Source: Winogradskyella algicola (GTDB lineage Bacteria; Bacteroidota; Bacteroidia; Flavobacteriales; Flavobacteriaceae). Taken from it: a stretch of 64,000 nucleotides of DNA. The notes beneath the pieces were generated by a model. The model ran no database searches, had not been told where the DNA came from, and saw only the letters and a list, made by a program, of their open reading frames with translations. Where the stretch lies: positions 806,001-870,000 of the forward strand of contig NZ_SZQF01000001.1 in NCBI RefSeq assembly GCF_005869935.1, read 5' to 3'. Shown here in pieces: positions 16,701 to 25,616 of the stretch (position 1 is the first letter of the stretch; every line of letters begins with the position of its first letter). A program made the translations under genes and the position numbers.

Positions 16701-16727
16701 TAGTGTAATAAACAAAAACCTAGTATT

Positions 16728-17951
16728 ATGAAATTAGCAATCGTAACAGCATATCCACCAAGTAAAGTCACTTTAAATGAGTACGCTTATCATTTGGTAA
16801 AGCAGTTCAGAAAGCATCAAGATGTTACAGAATTAATCTTGTTAACCGATAAGACAGAAGGTGCTAAAGATTTACAGTTTGAAGAAGATGGATGCAAGAT
16901 TACGGTAAAAGAATGTTGGTCGTTTAACAGTTATAAAACAATTTTTTCGGTAACAAAAGCAATCAACCAAACAAAGCCAGATTCAGTATTGTTTAATCTT
17001 CAATTTATGAAGTTTGGCGATAAAAAAGTAGCAGCTGCACTAGGATTAATGTTACCGTTGGTTTGTCAGCTAAAAGGAATTCCAAATATAGTATTGCTTC
17101 ATAATATTCTAGAAGAAGTAGATCTTGGAAGTGCTGGTTTTACATCAAACAAAATGATGCAAAAAATATATGGCTTTATAGGTTCTACTTTGACACGATT
17201 AATTCTAAAAGCAGATACAGTTGCTGTAACTATGCAGAAGTATGTAGATATTTTAGAAGAGAAGTATAATGCTAAAAACGTAAAATTAATACCTCACGGT
17301 ACTTTTGAAATACCAGCAGAACCTGATTATTCTTTACCAGAAGGACCATTACAAATAATGACCTTCGGAAAGTTTGGAACTTATAAAAAAGTAGAAGGAA
17401 TGATTGAAGCTGTAGAGAAAGTAAGACAATCTACAGGCTTAGATATGGAAGTAGTAATTGCCGGAACCGATAATCCAAATGTACCAGGATACTTAGCCAA
17501 AGTACAAGACGATTATAAACACGTGCCGCAAATAAGGTTTACAGGATACGTAGAGGAAGAAGATGTACCTGTAATTTTTAACGAAAGTGCTGTAGTTGTA
17601 TTTCCTTACACATCAACGACAGGAAGTTCTGGTGTGCTGCATCAAGCAGGAAGTTATGGTAAGGCTGTGGTAATGCCAGACTTAGGAGATTTAGCATTAT
17701 TAGTACAAGATGAAGGCTATGAAGGCGAATTTTTTAACCCAACAAGTGTCGATAGTTTAGCGCAAGCTATTGAGGCTATTGTAACCAATGATGCTTACAG
17801 GTTAGAGCTGGCCAAAACAAATTACAAAGCAGCAACTGCGCACCCAATGTCTCAAATTGCAGATATGTATGTGCAAACGTTTCAAACAATTATAGAGGAT
17901 AAAAACCTAGATAATCCTAAATTAAATAACGCTAACGAAGTTATTCTTTAG
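16728..17951 (+). CDS. GT4-type glycosyltransferase
   Basis: 407 residues, no membrane helix. The N-terminal Rossmann half begins KLAIVTAYPPSKVTLNEYA. The C-terminal half shows the GT-B donor-binding pattern: LQIMTFGKFGTYKKVEGMIE, VVIAGTDNPN, VRFTGYV-like IRFTGYVEEEDVPVIF, then FPYTSTTGSSGVLHQAGSYGK (the family's E replaced by a small Ser/Gly stretch) and NPTSVDSLAQAI. It would add a nucleotide-sugar-derived unit to the glycan moved by the flippase upstream. It ends 11 bases inside the convergent glycosidase gene. Its LytTR-type promoter is one of the clearest. Confidence 0.85.
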   Translation: MKLAIVTAYPPSKVTLNEYAYHLVKQFRKHQDVTELILLTDKTEGAKDLQFEEDGCKITVKECWSFNSYKTIFSVTKAINQTKPDSVLFNLQFMKFGDKKVAAALGLMLPLVCQLKGIPNIVLLHNILEEVDLGSAGFTSNKMMQKIYGFIGSTLTRLILKADTVAVTMQKYVDILEEKYNAKNVKLIPHGTFEIPAEPDYSLPEGPLQIMTFGKFGTYKKVEGMIEAVEKVRQSTGLDMEVVIAGTDNPNVPGYLAKVQDDYKHVPQIRFTGYVEEEDVPVIFNESAVVVFPYTSTTGSSGVLHQAGSYGKAVVMPDLGDLALLVQDEGYEGEFFNPTSVDSLAQAIEAIVTNDAYRLELAKTNYKAATAHPMSQIADMYVQTFQTIIEDKNLDNPKLNNANEVIL

Positions 17952-19458
17952 AAGAGATATATTTAAAGGATGCTTTTTTTGCCCCATTTTTATCAATAAA
18001 ACCAAAATGTTTTTGAACATTTTTTCGCCAAGGAAGTCTACCCACGACTTCCTTTGGTATTCTAGAAAAGTCATATAAAGTCCAAGACATAAATGGAATG
18101 TCTTTTTCTGCAAAAGTCGTTTGAATTTTTTTGTGGTATTCTGCTTGGTTATCTTCAGATGGTCCAAAAGGTTTCCAAAAGCCACTGTAAGACGACATGC
18201 CATACTCAGTAATAACAATAGGCTTATCTTTAATTTTAGATTTTAAACTGGTGTAGGCTTCAGATAAATCCTCAAGATTATTGTAATAGTGAAACGAAAT
18301 AAAATCGAGTTTGTTTTTAAGAATTTCGCCACTTTCTACATTAGACCAACCTATAGTTACAGGATGATTACCATCTACAGATTTTACCAAATCTATCATT
18401 TTGTCAAGCCAGGCTGTAACCAAGGATTCACCTCTGGATTCAAAATCTAAATTAGGTTCGTTTTTAATGTCCCAACCTAATAACGCATCGTGATCTTTTA
18501 AGGCAGTAACTACTTTTTTTGCATGCTGCTGGGTTAAGGTCCAGTCTAAAACGGAGTAGTCTCCATAAAAATCAAACAAGGTTATGAGTACTTTAAGATC
18601 TTCTGCCTTTGCCAAATCTAAAAGCTGCTTTACTTGGTCTAACTTTGTGATATCTACATTGGCTTTGCCAAAACTTTCATAAGGGATAAAAACGCGTATA
18701 CTATTGAGGTTGGCATCCTTTATAATTTTAAAATCTTTAGCAACCGTATCCGTATTAAAATTGTCTCCATACATATCCCAAGCGGTTGCTTGTGGATAAT
18801 AGTTAATACCTTTTATGTCTAGTTTTAAAGTATCTTGAACGGTTTCATTTTCAAAGGGATGACTTTCTAGTTTTATCATATGCCTAATACGCCAAAACCC
18901 ATCTTCTAGTAAAAAAGTAACACGATAATCAGAGATTTCGGCAACCTCAGAAATAAGATTATTGTCCTTAAAAATGCGTTTGTATTCAACAACATCATAA
19001 TCTGTTAACACGGCAAGTTGACCATCTTCACTAAAAAAATCGAGCTTAGGATTGTGAGATAAGGTGGTGGCATCTATTATAGTGTTACTTTCAGTATTAA
19101 GCTGAATGATGTTATAAAGATTCTCTCTGGAGCTTTCGGTGTAATAATCAGTAATACCTTTAGTAGTGTTAGTTTTATAAGCAACGTGCTTTACATACCA
19201 AGCATCTAAATAATCGGTTTCAATCGCCTTTAAGGTTTGCTGATCCATTGGTCTGCCTTCGTTCGTCAATGGTTGCCATTGCAGTTGTGGTAGGTATTGT
19301 TCTACTTTTTTAACTTCGGTGTGTAGCATTTTGCTTCGGTCTGCACCAGTGTTGAGGTAACTATAAATGGAAGCAATGCCATAAACCACCAGACCAATGA
19401 TGATAACATAAGATAGCATTAAAGCTGTACGTAATATACTCTTGTTAATATTACTCAT
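17941..19458 (-). CDS. Membrane-anchored TIM-barrel glycosidase (GH5/GH2-like)
   Basis: 505 residues from the ATG at 19458; a start at 19506 lies within the upstream gene and would precede the membrane helix. Residues 9-33 are one hydrophobic anchor. About 65-205 resembles an NTF2-like fold, and 215-500 is a (beta/alpha)8 glycosidase. The general acid is Glu334 in the KNEPN motif and the nucleophile is Glu418 in TEYGMSS. The catalytic domain lies in the periplasm. Polysaccharide export systems often contain a glycosidase that trims the polymer (PelA, PslG, BcsZ); that role fits the context. Its ATG overlaps the stop of the preceding gene by eight bases (ATGAGTAA), so it is translationally coupled. 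Confidence 0.78.
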   Translation of the reverse strand: MSNINKSILRTALMLSYVIIIGLVVYGIASIYSYLNTGADRSKMLHTEVKKVEQYLPQLQWQPLTNEGRPMDQQTLKAIETDYLDAWYVKHVAYKTNTTKGITDYYTESSRENLYNIIQLNTESNTIIDATTLSHNPKLDFFSEDGQLAVLTDYDVVEYKRIFKDNNLISEVAEISDYRVTFLLEDGFWRIRHMIKLESHPFENETVQDTLKLDIKGINYYPQATAWDMYGDNFNTDTVAKDFKIIKDANLNSIRVFIPYESFGKANVDITKLDQVKQLLDLAKAEDLKVLITLFDFYGDYSVLDWTLTQQHAKKVVTALKDHDALLGWDIKNEPNLDFESRGESLVTAWLDKMIDLVKSVDGNHPVTIGWSNVESGEILKNKLDFISFHYYNNLEDLSEAYTSLKSKIKDKPIVITEYGMSSYSGFWKPFGPSEDNQAEYHKKIQTTFAEKDIPFMSWTLYDFSRIPKEVVGRLPWRKNVQKHFGFIDKNGAKKASFKYISSKE

Positions 19459-20665
19459 AGGCAATGGCAGTAAAGGATTTTGTTGTTCCAGCAGCATAAA
19501 ATTCAAAATTATATTGTCCTTTTGGGAAACGGTCTTTGTTTAGTTTAAAGGTTGCAAAACCTTCACGCGTTTCTTTAATTATTTTGTGGTCTAAAACATC
19601 ATTTTTAAAGATTTTTAAAGTTACGTTGAGACCATCTGGCACACGTTGATTCATAAAACTTTCAATTGGTCCTACAGTTATGGTTCGCTTATCTTCAGAA
19701 AAATGAATTTCAAAATCACCAATGGCTTTTTTGTACGAAATAGCAATGATATTACTCTCTGCCATACCTTCAACATAAGCTTTTACTTCGAAATTTTCTT
19801 CATGGTCTGGATGCAGAAATTTTGCCTTGGCAATTCCATTAATCGTCAGTCCAGATGTTGATGATTTATACCCTTTAGAGTTGGTTAAATAGAAATTTAC
19901 AAACGTGCCATCGCTAACTGTATTGCCGTAACGGTCTTTTAATTCTGAAGTGTTAAAAGTTGTAATCTGGTTGCCATCTGCGTATTCGTGAATTCTGCTG
20001 TAATCAATTTCAAAATTTGTTGGAATAGCAGGCACTACATTAACATCGTATTCTTTTGAATTAAGATCTAAACATGCTGTACTTATAATGATGCGACCAT
20101 CTTCTTTTTCGGAATAAATGTTTTTGTAAGCAATACCATTTTTCATGATGATATTGTCTTTAAAATTTCGATCTAAGAACTGATGTTTTACAGTAACCTC
20201 AGTGCTGTCTGCCAAAGGATTATCTAGATGGTCTGTTGGTATAGAAACTAACATTGTGTAATCTGTAGCACCAGCTTCAATACTTGGAGGGCCAATATAG
20301 GTTTCAATAGCTTTTATTTTAGGTTGTGGATTAATATAAAGTGTACCTGTTTTAAGAACAGAATCATTAATCAGTTGCCAGTTTATAGTACCTGATTTAT
20401 TGGCGAAATTTTGTGGTAACTGGAAACTAGTTGTTGAATTTTCTATGCTAGGTGAAACTACAATGGTTCCGTAACTATTAGCACATAATAAATAAATTGA
20501 AGCATTAGTGTTTCCCTTAAATTGCAATGAAATGTTCTCGCCAGCAACATAAGAAGTTTTTGTTGTGATTAACTCAATGTCATGGTTAGAGTCAGTTGAG
20601 TTTTGTTTGTTATTAGTGATAAAAAACAAAAGAAAAAGGACGATATAGAAATACTTAAACTGCAT
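19451..20665 (-). CDS. Exported Ig-like domain protein
   Basis: 404 residues. Residues 1-17 are hydrophobic (YIVLFLLFFI), forming a signal peptide or anchor with no lipobox cysteine. The rest is all beta, with repeated Ig/invasin-like segments (TKTSYVAGENISLQFKG, LKDRYGNTVSDGTFVNFYL, GIAKAKFLHPDHEENFEVKAY). DRYGN-type motifs are typical of bacterial Big_1-like domains. It starts on the base where the 1029-residue gene ends (TAATG) and overlaps the glycosidase, so all three form one operon. It may hold the other two at the polymer. No enzyme motif is seen. Confidence 0.65.
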   Translation of the reverse strand: MQFKYFYIVLFLLFFITNNKQNSTDSNHDIELITTKTSYVAGENISLQFKGNTNASIYLLCANSYGTIVVSPSIENSTTSFQLPQNFANKSGTINWQLINDSVLKTGTLYINPQPKIKAIETYIGPPSIEAGATDYTMLVSIPTDHLDNPLADSTEVTVKHQFLDRNFKDNIIMKNGIAYKNIYSEKEDGRIIISTACLDLNSKEYDVNVVPAIPTNFEIDYSRIHEYADGNQITTFNTSELKDRYGNTVSDGTFVNFYLTNSKGYKSSTSGLTINGIAKAKFLHPDHEENFEVKAYVEGMAESNIIAISYKKAIGDFEIHFSEDKRTITVGPIESFMNQRVPDGLNVTLKIFKNDVLDHKIIKETREGFATFKLNKDRFPKGQYNFEFYAAGTTKSFTAIAYE

Positions 20666-23600
20666 TAATTAGGATTCCCTATATAGGTGTTAACTTCTAG
20701 TTTTACAAATTTATAAAGTGGATGGTTTATAGGTTGTAACTCATTATCATTGTGCTTAATAATTCGGTTAGGTACAATCTTATCTGAAATATCTTCGTTT
20801 GGTAAACCGTTAACATAACAATTTTTCATATCATCATTAATTAATTTTGACACTTCTTTTTTCAAAAGAGCATATTCAAATGGACGTTGACGTTGCTGTC
20901 TTATACCATCCTTTATAAAGATATGATCTACCCAAATCAACTCTTTATTTTCGTTATAATAAGATACCAATAATTGCGGAATGGTAACTTCTTCTGTGCC
21001 ACCATTAAATAGTATTCCAGATATTTTAAAATCCTCAATATTCTGAATAGAAATAGACGTGCGCTTGTACAAATCTGAACTCGATACATTACCTGCCACC
21101 TGAAGATTGAATTTTGTAGGTTGTTCTTCAAATTCTATAGGTGTAAATTCATCAGGATTAAAAGTTTTTGGAATAGAATCTTGTGTTTTAGACCATGCAA
21201 TGCCTTCAAAATTTATTCTAAACGAACTTACTTCTTTTGGCATCAATTTATGCTTTACGTGGTATTTGGCGTTGTAGGTTGCTAAAAACTTGTTGTCATC
21301 GTTATATAGCGTGCCTTTAAGCACTACATCTGCCGGAACGTTATCAATGTTCTGAACTTCACCAATTAAAGCATAATGATTTTCAAACTTTACCAATTTA
21401 GCATCTAAGATTTCTAAAACAGGCTGTTTTAAAATGTCTTCGTGATGGGTTTCTTCGGTTGTAATACGTCGTCTACCTTGATTAAAATAATCAGTCGTAT
21501 TCATAGAATACAATTGGTCTGGTGGTAAATCCAAATCAATATCTTCGGGTTGTAAATACCATTTACCATTAACTTTTTCGAGATATTTAAAATCGGTTTT
21601 CTTTATTTTTTCGAGAGGTGTAATCCATTCAGTATTCACTTTTATGCTTGCTAAACTGTCGTTTTCGCTTATAGTTTCGGTGGTAATGGCTTCGAGTTTA
21701 GCGTAAGAACTCAATAAACCGTCAGTAACAGAAACCTCTAACATGTATTGGTCTAATGCCATATTGCTCTTTGGGTTTATGAGGCTGTGCGCTTCTTTAA
21801 AGCGTTTAAAATCTATAGCATCATAGTATGCGATAACGGCATTCTTTGCAGAATGGTGAGAGTCATTCTTAATGTAGAATAAATAAATGCCATAAAACAC
21901 AATAATTGCTACAATAACAGACCAAATATGAGTGACTCTTAGTACAAGACGTGAGAATTTATGGTAGTTGTTCTTAAAATTTAAATATACAGGTGGTGGC
22001 GAATATTTTGTTTTTAAAGCATGCACCAATAAAAATTGAACGTTGAGCACAAAAGCGACTAAAACAGTAAGAAAAGGCATAGTGCCCCAAAGAATTTTTA
22101 ACCAAGTAGCTACATCCTCTTTAGGTAGTATAGATGATAATGGAGGTACATTGAGTTTTTCCCAAACCATAATACCGTTTTCTAGTTGTCTAAGACGTTG
22201 CCAACCACAGAAATAAAGGATTGGGTCGTAAAATTTATCGTTAGAGAAAATGTATTTTAGATTGTATTTCTCAGGTGTTGTTAAAAATTGTTGCAGTGAA
22301 CCAATACCTTCTACACCTTTGAATTTTGAATTTTCGAGACGTTCAATAGGTCGTGTTGTAAGTTCAGGCAGTCGTCTTGCTGAATGGTAATTACCATCTA
22401 CAGATAGCGCATTAGTTTGGGCAGATAACCAAGCCATTTGGTCGCCAAAACCAAGAGTCATATAACGCCATTGGTCGTGGTGATCCTGACTCAAAAAATT
22501 TACAATAGGTAGCATTTTAATTTTTTGAGGTTGTGAGGGTTTAAAATAACCAAGACTCATCGTAAAAATGGTCATAAACAAGAATAAACTAGCAAAGAGT
22601 CCGCCAGCAACTCTGTGGTACACATCTCCAAGTCGTTCTTGTATGAGTGTTTTTAAATCGCCTTCAACTAATCTGTATGCGAACTCTCCAAAAAGCGGCA
22701 AAGACATAATGGAAGCCCATAACGTAAAACGGTCTAGTGTTAAGATATTAAATGCTGTTTCACCAAGTGCAATTCTAGGAATAGGTGTTGTACCACCTGT
22801 ACCTAAAATCGTTAAAATGGTTATAGACAAACCAAAAAACAAATAGCGCTTACTGTAATAGCGATAGAAAATATATGGTAATAAGATGAGTAAAACTCCC
22901 CAAGGAATTAAGAAAAAAACGAGTCCAGAAGATGTTATTTCTAAGAAATTGTCTCGAGAGCCATGCGGAATTGGAACCTGGGTAATAGGGTTGTTTTTAG
23001 AGTTTATCCAATAAGGTAAAATACAACCTACAATGATTACTAAGGATAACATTCCAAAGCTAATAATGCGTTTAAAGAGTTTAAAGAAGCTATTAAGAAA
23101 TAATCTAATGGTAACTTGTTTGTAAGAGGCCACACCCTCTCGCGCATCATCCATTATTACTGTACCTATTAATGGGAAAATAAAAAAGACCATTCCAAAA
23201 ATAGGTGTAACGTGGTGTGATGTTACCGTAACTGATATTAGGGATAATGAGGTGGCTAAATATCGTAGTTTACCAGTTTTTAACCAAAGATAAATTTCTG
23301 GTAGCGCATGCATTAAAACAGAAACACCAACAATACTTGGTAGCTGTCCAAAAATATGAAGCGTTTCTACGAATGATGAGGAAAATACAGCCAATATCGC
23401 AGCATAACCAGCTGCTTTTTTACTTGCAGTTATAAGGTAGGCATATCTATAGACACCAGTAATAAAAAGTGTAATAGCTATAAATGCAACGGTAAACATT
23501 CCAAACTTTAAGCCACCAATAAAAGACAAAGCTCCAATAGACTGATGTACTAAAGGAGGATAACTCATTACCGTAAAACCAGTGTACCATTTGTAGTTCC

Positions 23601-23754
23601 ATGGTTCAAACCAGCTAGTGGCATAATGGTCTGCAAAAAATAGATGAATAAGAGCATCGTAAGTAGTCTCTAGAGTGAAAAATATAGATGTACCATGAAA
23701 CACAATACCCATTAATAGGGCCGCGATTAGGTATTTATTAGAGTTTTCTTTCAT
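20665..23754 (-). CDS. Large polytopic membrane protein (GT-C/YfhO-like) with periplasmic C-terminal domains
   Basis: 1029 residues. The first half has about 12 hydrophobic helices (YLIAALLMGIVFHGTSIFF at the start) with acidic residues in the first loop (FADHYATSW) as in GT-C glycosyltransferases. It resembles proteins annotated 6-pyruvoyl-tetrahydropterin synthase-related. A last helix is near 625. The soluble C-terminal part contains an NTF2-like segment (AKNAVIAYYDAIDFKRFKEAH) and then beta-rich domains. It is first in a three-gene minus operon with a -10-like TATCTTTA at 23791-23784. A role in assembling the exported glycan is inferred from context. Confidence 0.65.
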   Translation of the reverse strand: MKENSNKYLIAALLMGIVFHGTSIFFTLETTYDALIHLFFADHYATSWFEPWNYKWYTGFTVMSYPPLVHQSIGALSFIGGLKFGMFTVAFIAITLFITGVYRYAYLITASKKAAGYAAILAVFSSSFVETLHIFGQLPSIVGVSVLMHALPEIYLWLKTGKLRYLATSLSLISVTVTSHHVTPIFGMVFFIFPLIGTVIMDDAREGVASYKQVTIRLFLNSFFKLFKRIISFGMLSLVIIVGCILPYWINSKNNPITQVPIPHGSRDNFLEITSSGLVFFLIPWGVLLILLPYIFYRYYSKRYLFFGLSITILTILGTGGTTPIPRIALGETAFNILTLDRFTLWASIMSLPLFGEFAYRLVEGDLKTLIQERLGDVYHRVAGGLFASLFLFMTIFTMSLGYFKPSQPQKIKMLPIVNFLSQDHHDQWRYMTLGFGDQMAWLSAQTNALSVDGNYHSARRLPELTTRPIERLENSKFKGVEGIGSLQQFLTTPEKYNLKYIFSNDKFYDPILYFCGWQRLRQLENGIMVWEKLNVPPLSSILPKEDVATWLKILWGTMPFLTVLVAFVLNVQFLLVHALKTKYSPPPVYLNFKNNYHKFSRLVLRVTHIWSVIVAIIVFYGIYLFYIKNDSHHSAKNAVIAYYDAIDFKRFKEAHSLINPKSNMALDQYMLEVSVTDGLLSSYAKLEAITTETISENDSLASIKVNTEWITPLEKIKKTDFKYLEKVNGKWYLQPEDIDLDLPPDQLYSMNTTDYFNQGRRRITTEETHHEDILKQPVLEILDAKLVKFENHYALIGEVQNIDNVPADVVLKGTLYNDDNKFLATYNAKYHVKHKLMPKEVSSFRINFEGIAWSKTQDSIPKTFNPDEFTPIEFEEQPTKFNLQVAGNVSSSDLYKRTSISIQNIEDFKISGILFNGGTEEVTIPQLLVSYYNENKELIWVDHIFIKDGIRQQRQRPFEYALLKKEVSKLINDDMKNCYVNGLPNEDISDKIVPNRIIKHNDNELQPINHPLYKFVKLEVNTYIGNPN

Positions 23755-23836
23755 CTATAATGCTGATGCTTAAATCATTTTGGTAAAGATATATAATTTC
23801 AAAGGTGGTTCTAATTTTATTCATCTTAAGTAATCT

Positions 23837-23907
23837 GCCATTCGTCTACACTAAATGTCTTATTAATCTAAATTAAAATTTTCAGGAGGCTTTATCCAAT
23901 ACTTTTG
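23837..23907 (+). promoter_or_regulatory. LytTR-type operator and promoter S7 (upstream of receiver-GT2)
   Basis: Box GCCATTCGT (23837-23845) continues CTACACTAAAT. A weak second element lies at 23858-23867. A perfect -10 TACTTTTG at 23900-23907 starts exactly 63 bp after the first box, and the ATG is at 23938. It lies in the divergent region shared with the minus operon. Confidence 0.68.
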
Positions 23908-23937
23908 AACCGAAATTAATACCCAAAATCACAAATT

Positions 23938-25122
23938 ATGAAAATTTTAGCCATCGACGACCAACAGTTAGTATTGCTTCCTTTAGAAAAGAGATTGAAG
24001 GAGTTAGGATACGATGTTAAAATAGAAACAGATGCTAATAAAGGATTGGCTATATACGATGATTTTAATCCAGATTTGGTTATCGTAGATTTTAACATGC
24101 CAAAAATTTCTGGATTTGATGTGGTAAACCATATTAGAATATCAAAAAATCCTGAAACACCAATTATGATTTTATCTGGTAATACACAAGATACAATTAT
24201 TACAGAGGCATTTGATTTGGGTGTTACAGATTACATGAAAAAGCCATTAAGTTTAAATGAGATTTGTGCCAGAGTTAAGCGACTAATAGGTGTGCCAGAG
24301 GCAACAATAAATAAGCCTTCTGAAAATATAATGATTCAGCAACGTTGTGTTGGTGTTGTAATTCCATGTTACAATGAAGAAGAACGATTGCTAAGTGATG
24401 AGTTTTTAAAGTACATAGATCAACATACAGGCTATCATTTATGTTTTGTAAATGATGGTAGCAAAGACAGAACTTTAGAGGTTTTGCATAATCTTCAAAA
24501 GGGCAGAGAAGACTTTATTACAGTTTATGATTGTGAAAAAAATGGTGGTAAGGCAGAAGCTGTAAGGTTAGGAATGTTACACATGGCGCAAAAAAAAGAT
24601 CTTGATTACATAGGGTTTTTAGACGCAGATTTATCTACCGATCTAAGAGATTTTGACGATTTGGTGAAGACAATTGAAAACTCAGATTTTAAAATTGTAA
24701 GTGGATCTCGAATTTCTAGAATGGGTGCAGACATCACCAAAGAGTCAGCACGTAAAATCATTAGCTTAACCATAAACTTTATTATAAGAAAGATTTTAAA
24801 AATGGATTTTAAAGACACGCAGTGTGGTGCTAAAATCTTTCATAAAGATGTCATTGATATTGCTTTTGGTAAAAAGTTTGTGACTCAGTGGATTTTTGAT
24901 GTAGAAATCTTTAAAAGAATGTCTATTCATTTTGGTCTTAAGAAAGCAAAGGCAATGCTTTGTGAGCAACCTTTAAAGCGTTGGATCCATGCAGATGGTT
25001 CTAAGTTGTCTATGAAAGACTCGGTAAAAATTGTAATGCAATTAGCACAGATTGCATGGATTTATAGAGCTAAAAAATCAACTGGAACAATTAGTGCTTC
25101 TAAAGCTTTGGAAGCAGCATAA
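23938..25122 (+). CDS. Receiver-GT2 glycosyltransferase fusion
   Basis: 394 residues. Residues 1-120 are a receiver domain with acidic AIDDQ, phospho-acceptor Asp51 in IVDFNMP, the Ser in ILSGN and the Lys in YMKKPL. Residues 137-380 are a GT2 transferase of the dolichol-phosphate-sugar synthase type: VVIPCYNEEE, FVNDGSKDRT, the metal-binding DADLST and TQCGAKIF. There are no membrane helices after the GT domain and no QxxRW motif, so it is not a processive synthase. Phosphorylation of Asp51 could switch sugar transfer directly. The fusion is unusual. It has a strong LytTR-type promoter and leads an operon with the next two genes. Confidence 0.9.
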   Translation: MKILAIDDQQLVLLPLEKRLKELGYDVKIETDANKGLAIYDDFNPDLVIVDFNMPKISGFDVVNHIRISKNPETPIMILSGNTQDTIITEAFDLGVTDYMKKPLSLNEICARVKRLIGVPEATINKPSENIMIQQRCVGVVIPCYNEEERLLSDEFLKYIDQHTGYHLCFVNDGSKDRTLEVLHNLQKGREDFITVYDCEKNGGKAEAVRLGMLHMAQKKDLDYIGFLDADLSTDLRDFDDLVKTIENSDFKIVSGSRISRMGADITKESARKIISLTINFIIRKILKMDFKDTQCGAKIFHKDVIDIAFGKKFVTQWIFDVEIFKRMSIHFGLKKAKAMLCEQPLKRWIHADGSKLSMKDSVKIVMQLAQIAWIYRAKKSTGTISASKALEAA

Positions 25123-25132
25123 TAATATATAA

Positions 25133-25615
25133 ATGAAGATAGGAATCATAATTATATTCAGAAATAACGAATCTTCAATTAGGGTAGAAAATCTAGCTAA
25201 ACATATGCGGTCTACAGATATTGTAAAGTTTTGTTTGGTCGATAATTACAGTAGCGACAATACTCTGCAATTACTACATGAGATAAAAGAAGAATGTTTA
25301 GATAAGGTAGAAATAGTCGAGATAAAAAAGATAGTTTCAGAATCGATGGCTAAAAGAGCAGGTGCGCGTTATTTGTCAAGCAATTATAATCTAAAATATG
25401 TAGGTTTTATAAACTTAGGTTCGGTTCAAAATAAAGGTCACGATCTTGAGCGCATTTTAAAGCAGATTACCCAAAATGATAATTACATAACTGATTTAAA
25501 AACGCTAATAGATAAAAACAATACAAAGCAAAACTTTATAAAAGGTGTTTTTTCCATTGTAGATTCAATTAAGGAAATTAATAAAAAATATAAGTCTTTA
25601 AAACCAAGTATTTAA
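25133..25615 (+). CDS. Degenerate GT-A-like protein
   Basis: 160 residues. The N-terminal MKIGIIIIFRNNESS and the following LVDNYSSDNTLQLL echo the nucleotide-binding strands of GT2 enzymes (compare VNDGSKDRT in the upstream protein). The place where a DXD metal motif is expected reads FINLGSV, without acidic residues, and the rest of the domain is missing. It is probably a short non-catalytic relative. It begins 10 bases after the receiver-GT2 gene and ends one base before manA, so it is in the operon. The function is unknown; it may pair with the active GT2. Confidence 0.6.
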   Translation: MKIGIIIIFRNNESSIRVENLAKHMRSTDIVKFCLVDNYSSDNTLQLLHEIKEECLDKVEIVEIKKIVSESMAKRAGARYLSSNYNLKYVGFINLGSVQNKGHDLERILKQITQNDNYITDLKTLIDKNNTKQNFIKGVFSIVDSIKEINKKYKSLKPSI

Positions 25616-25616
25616 A

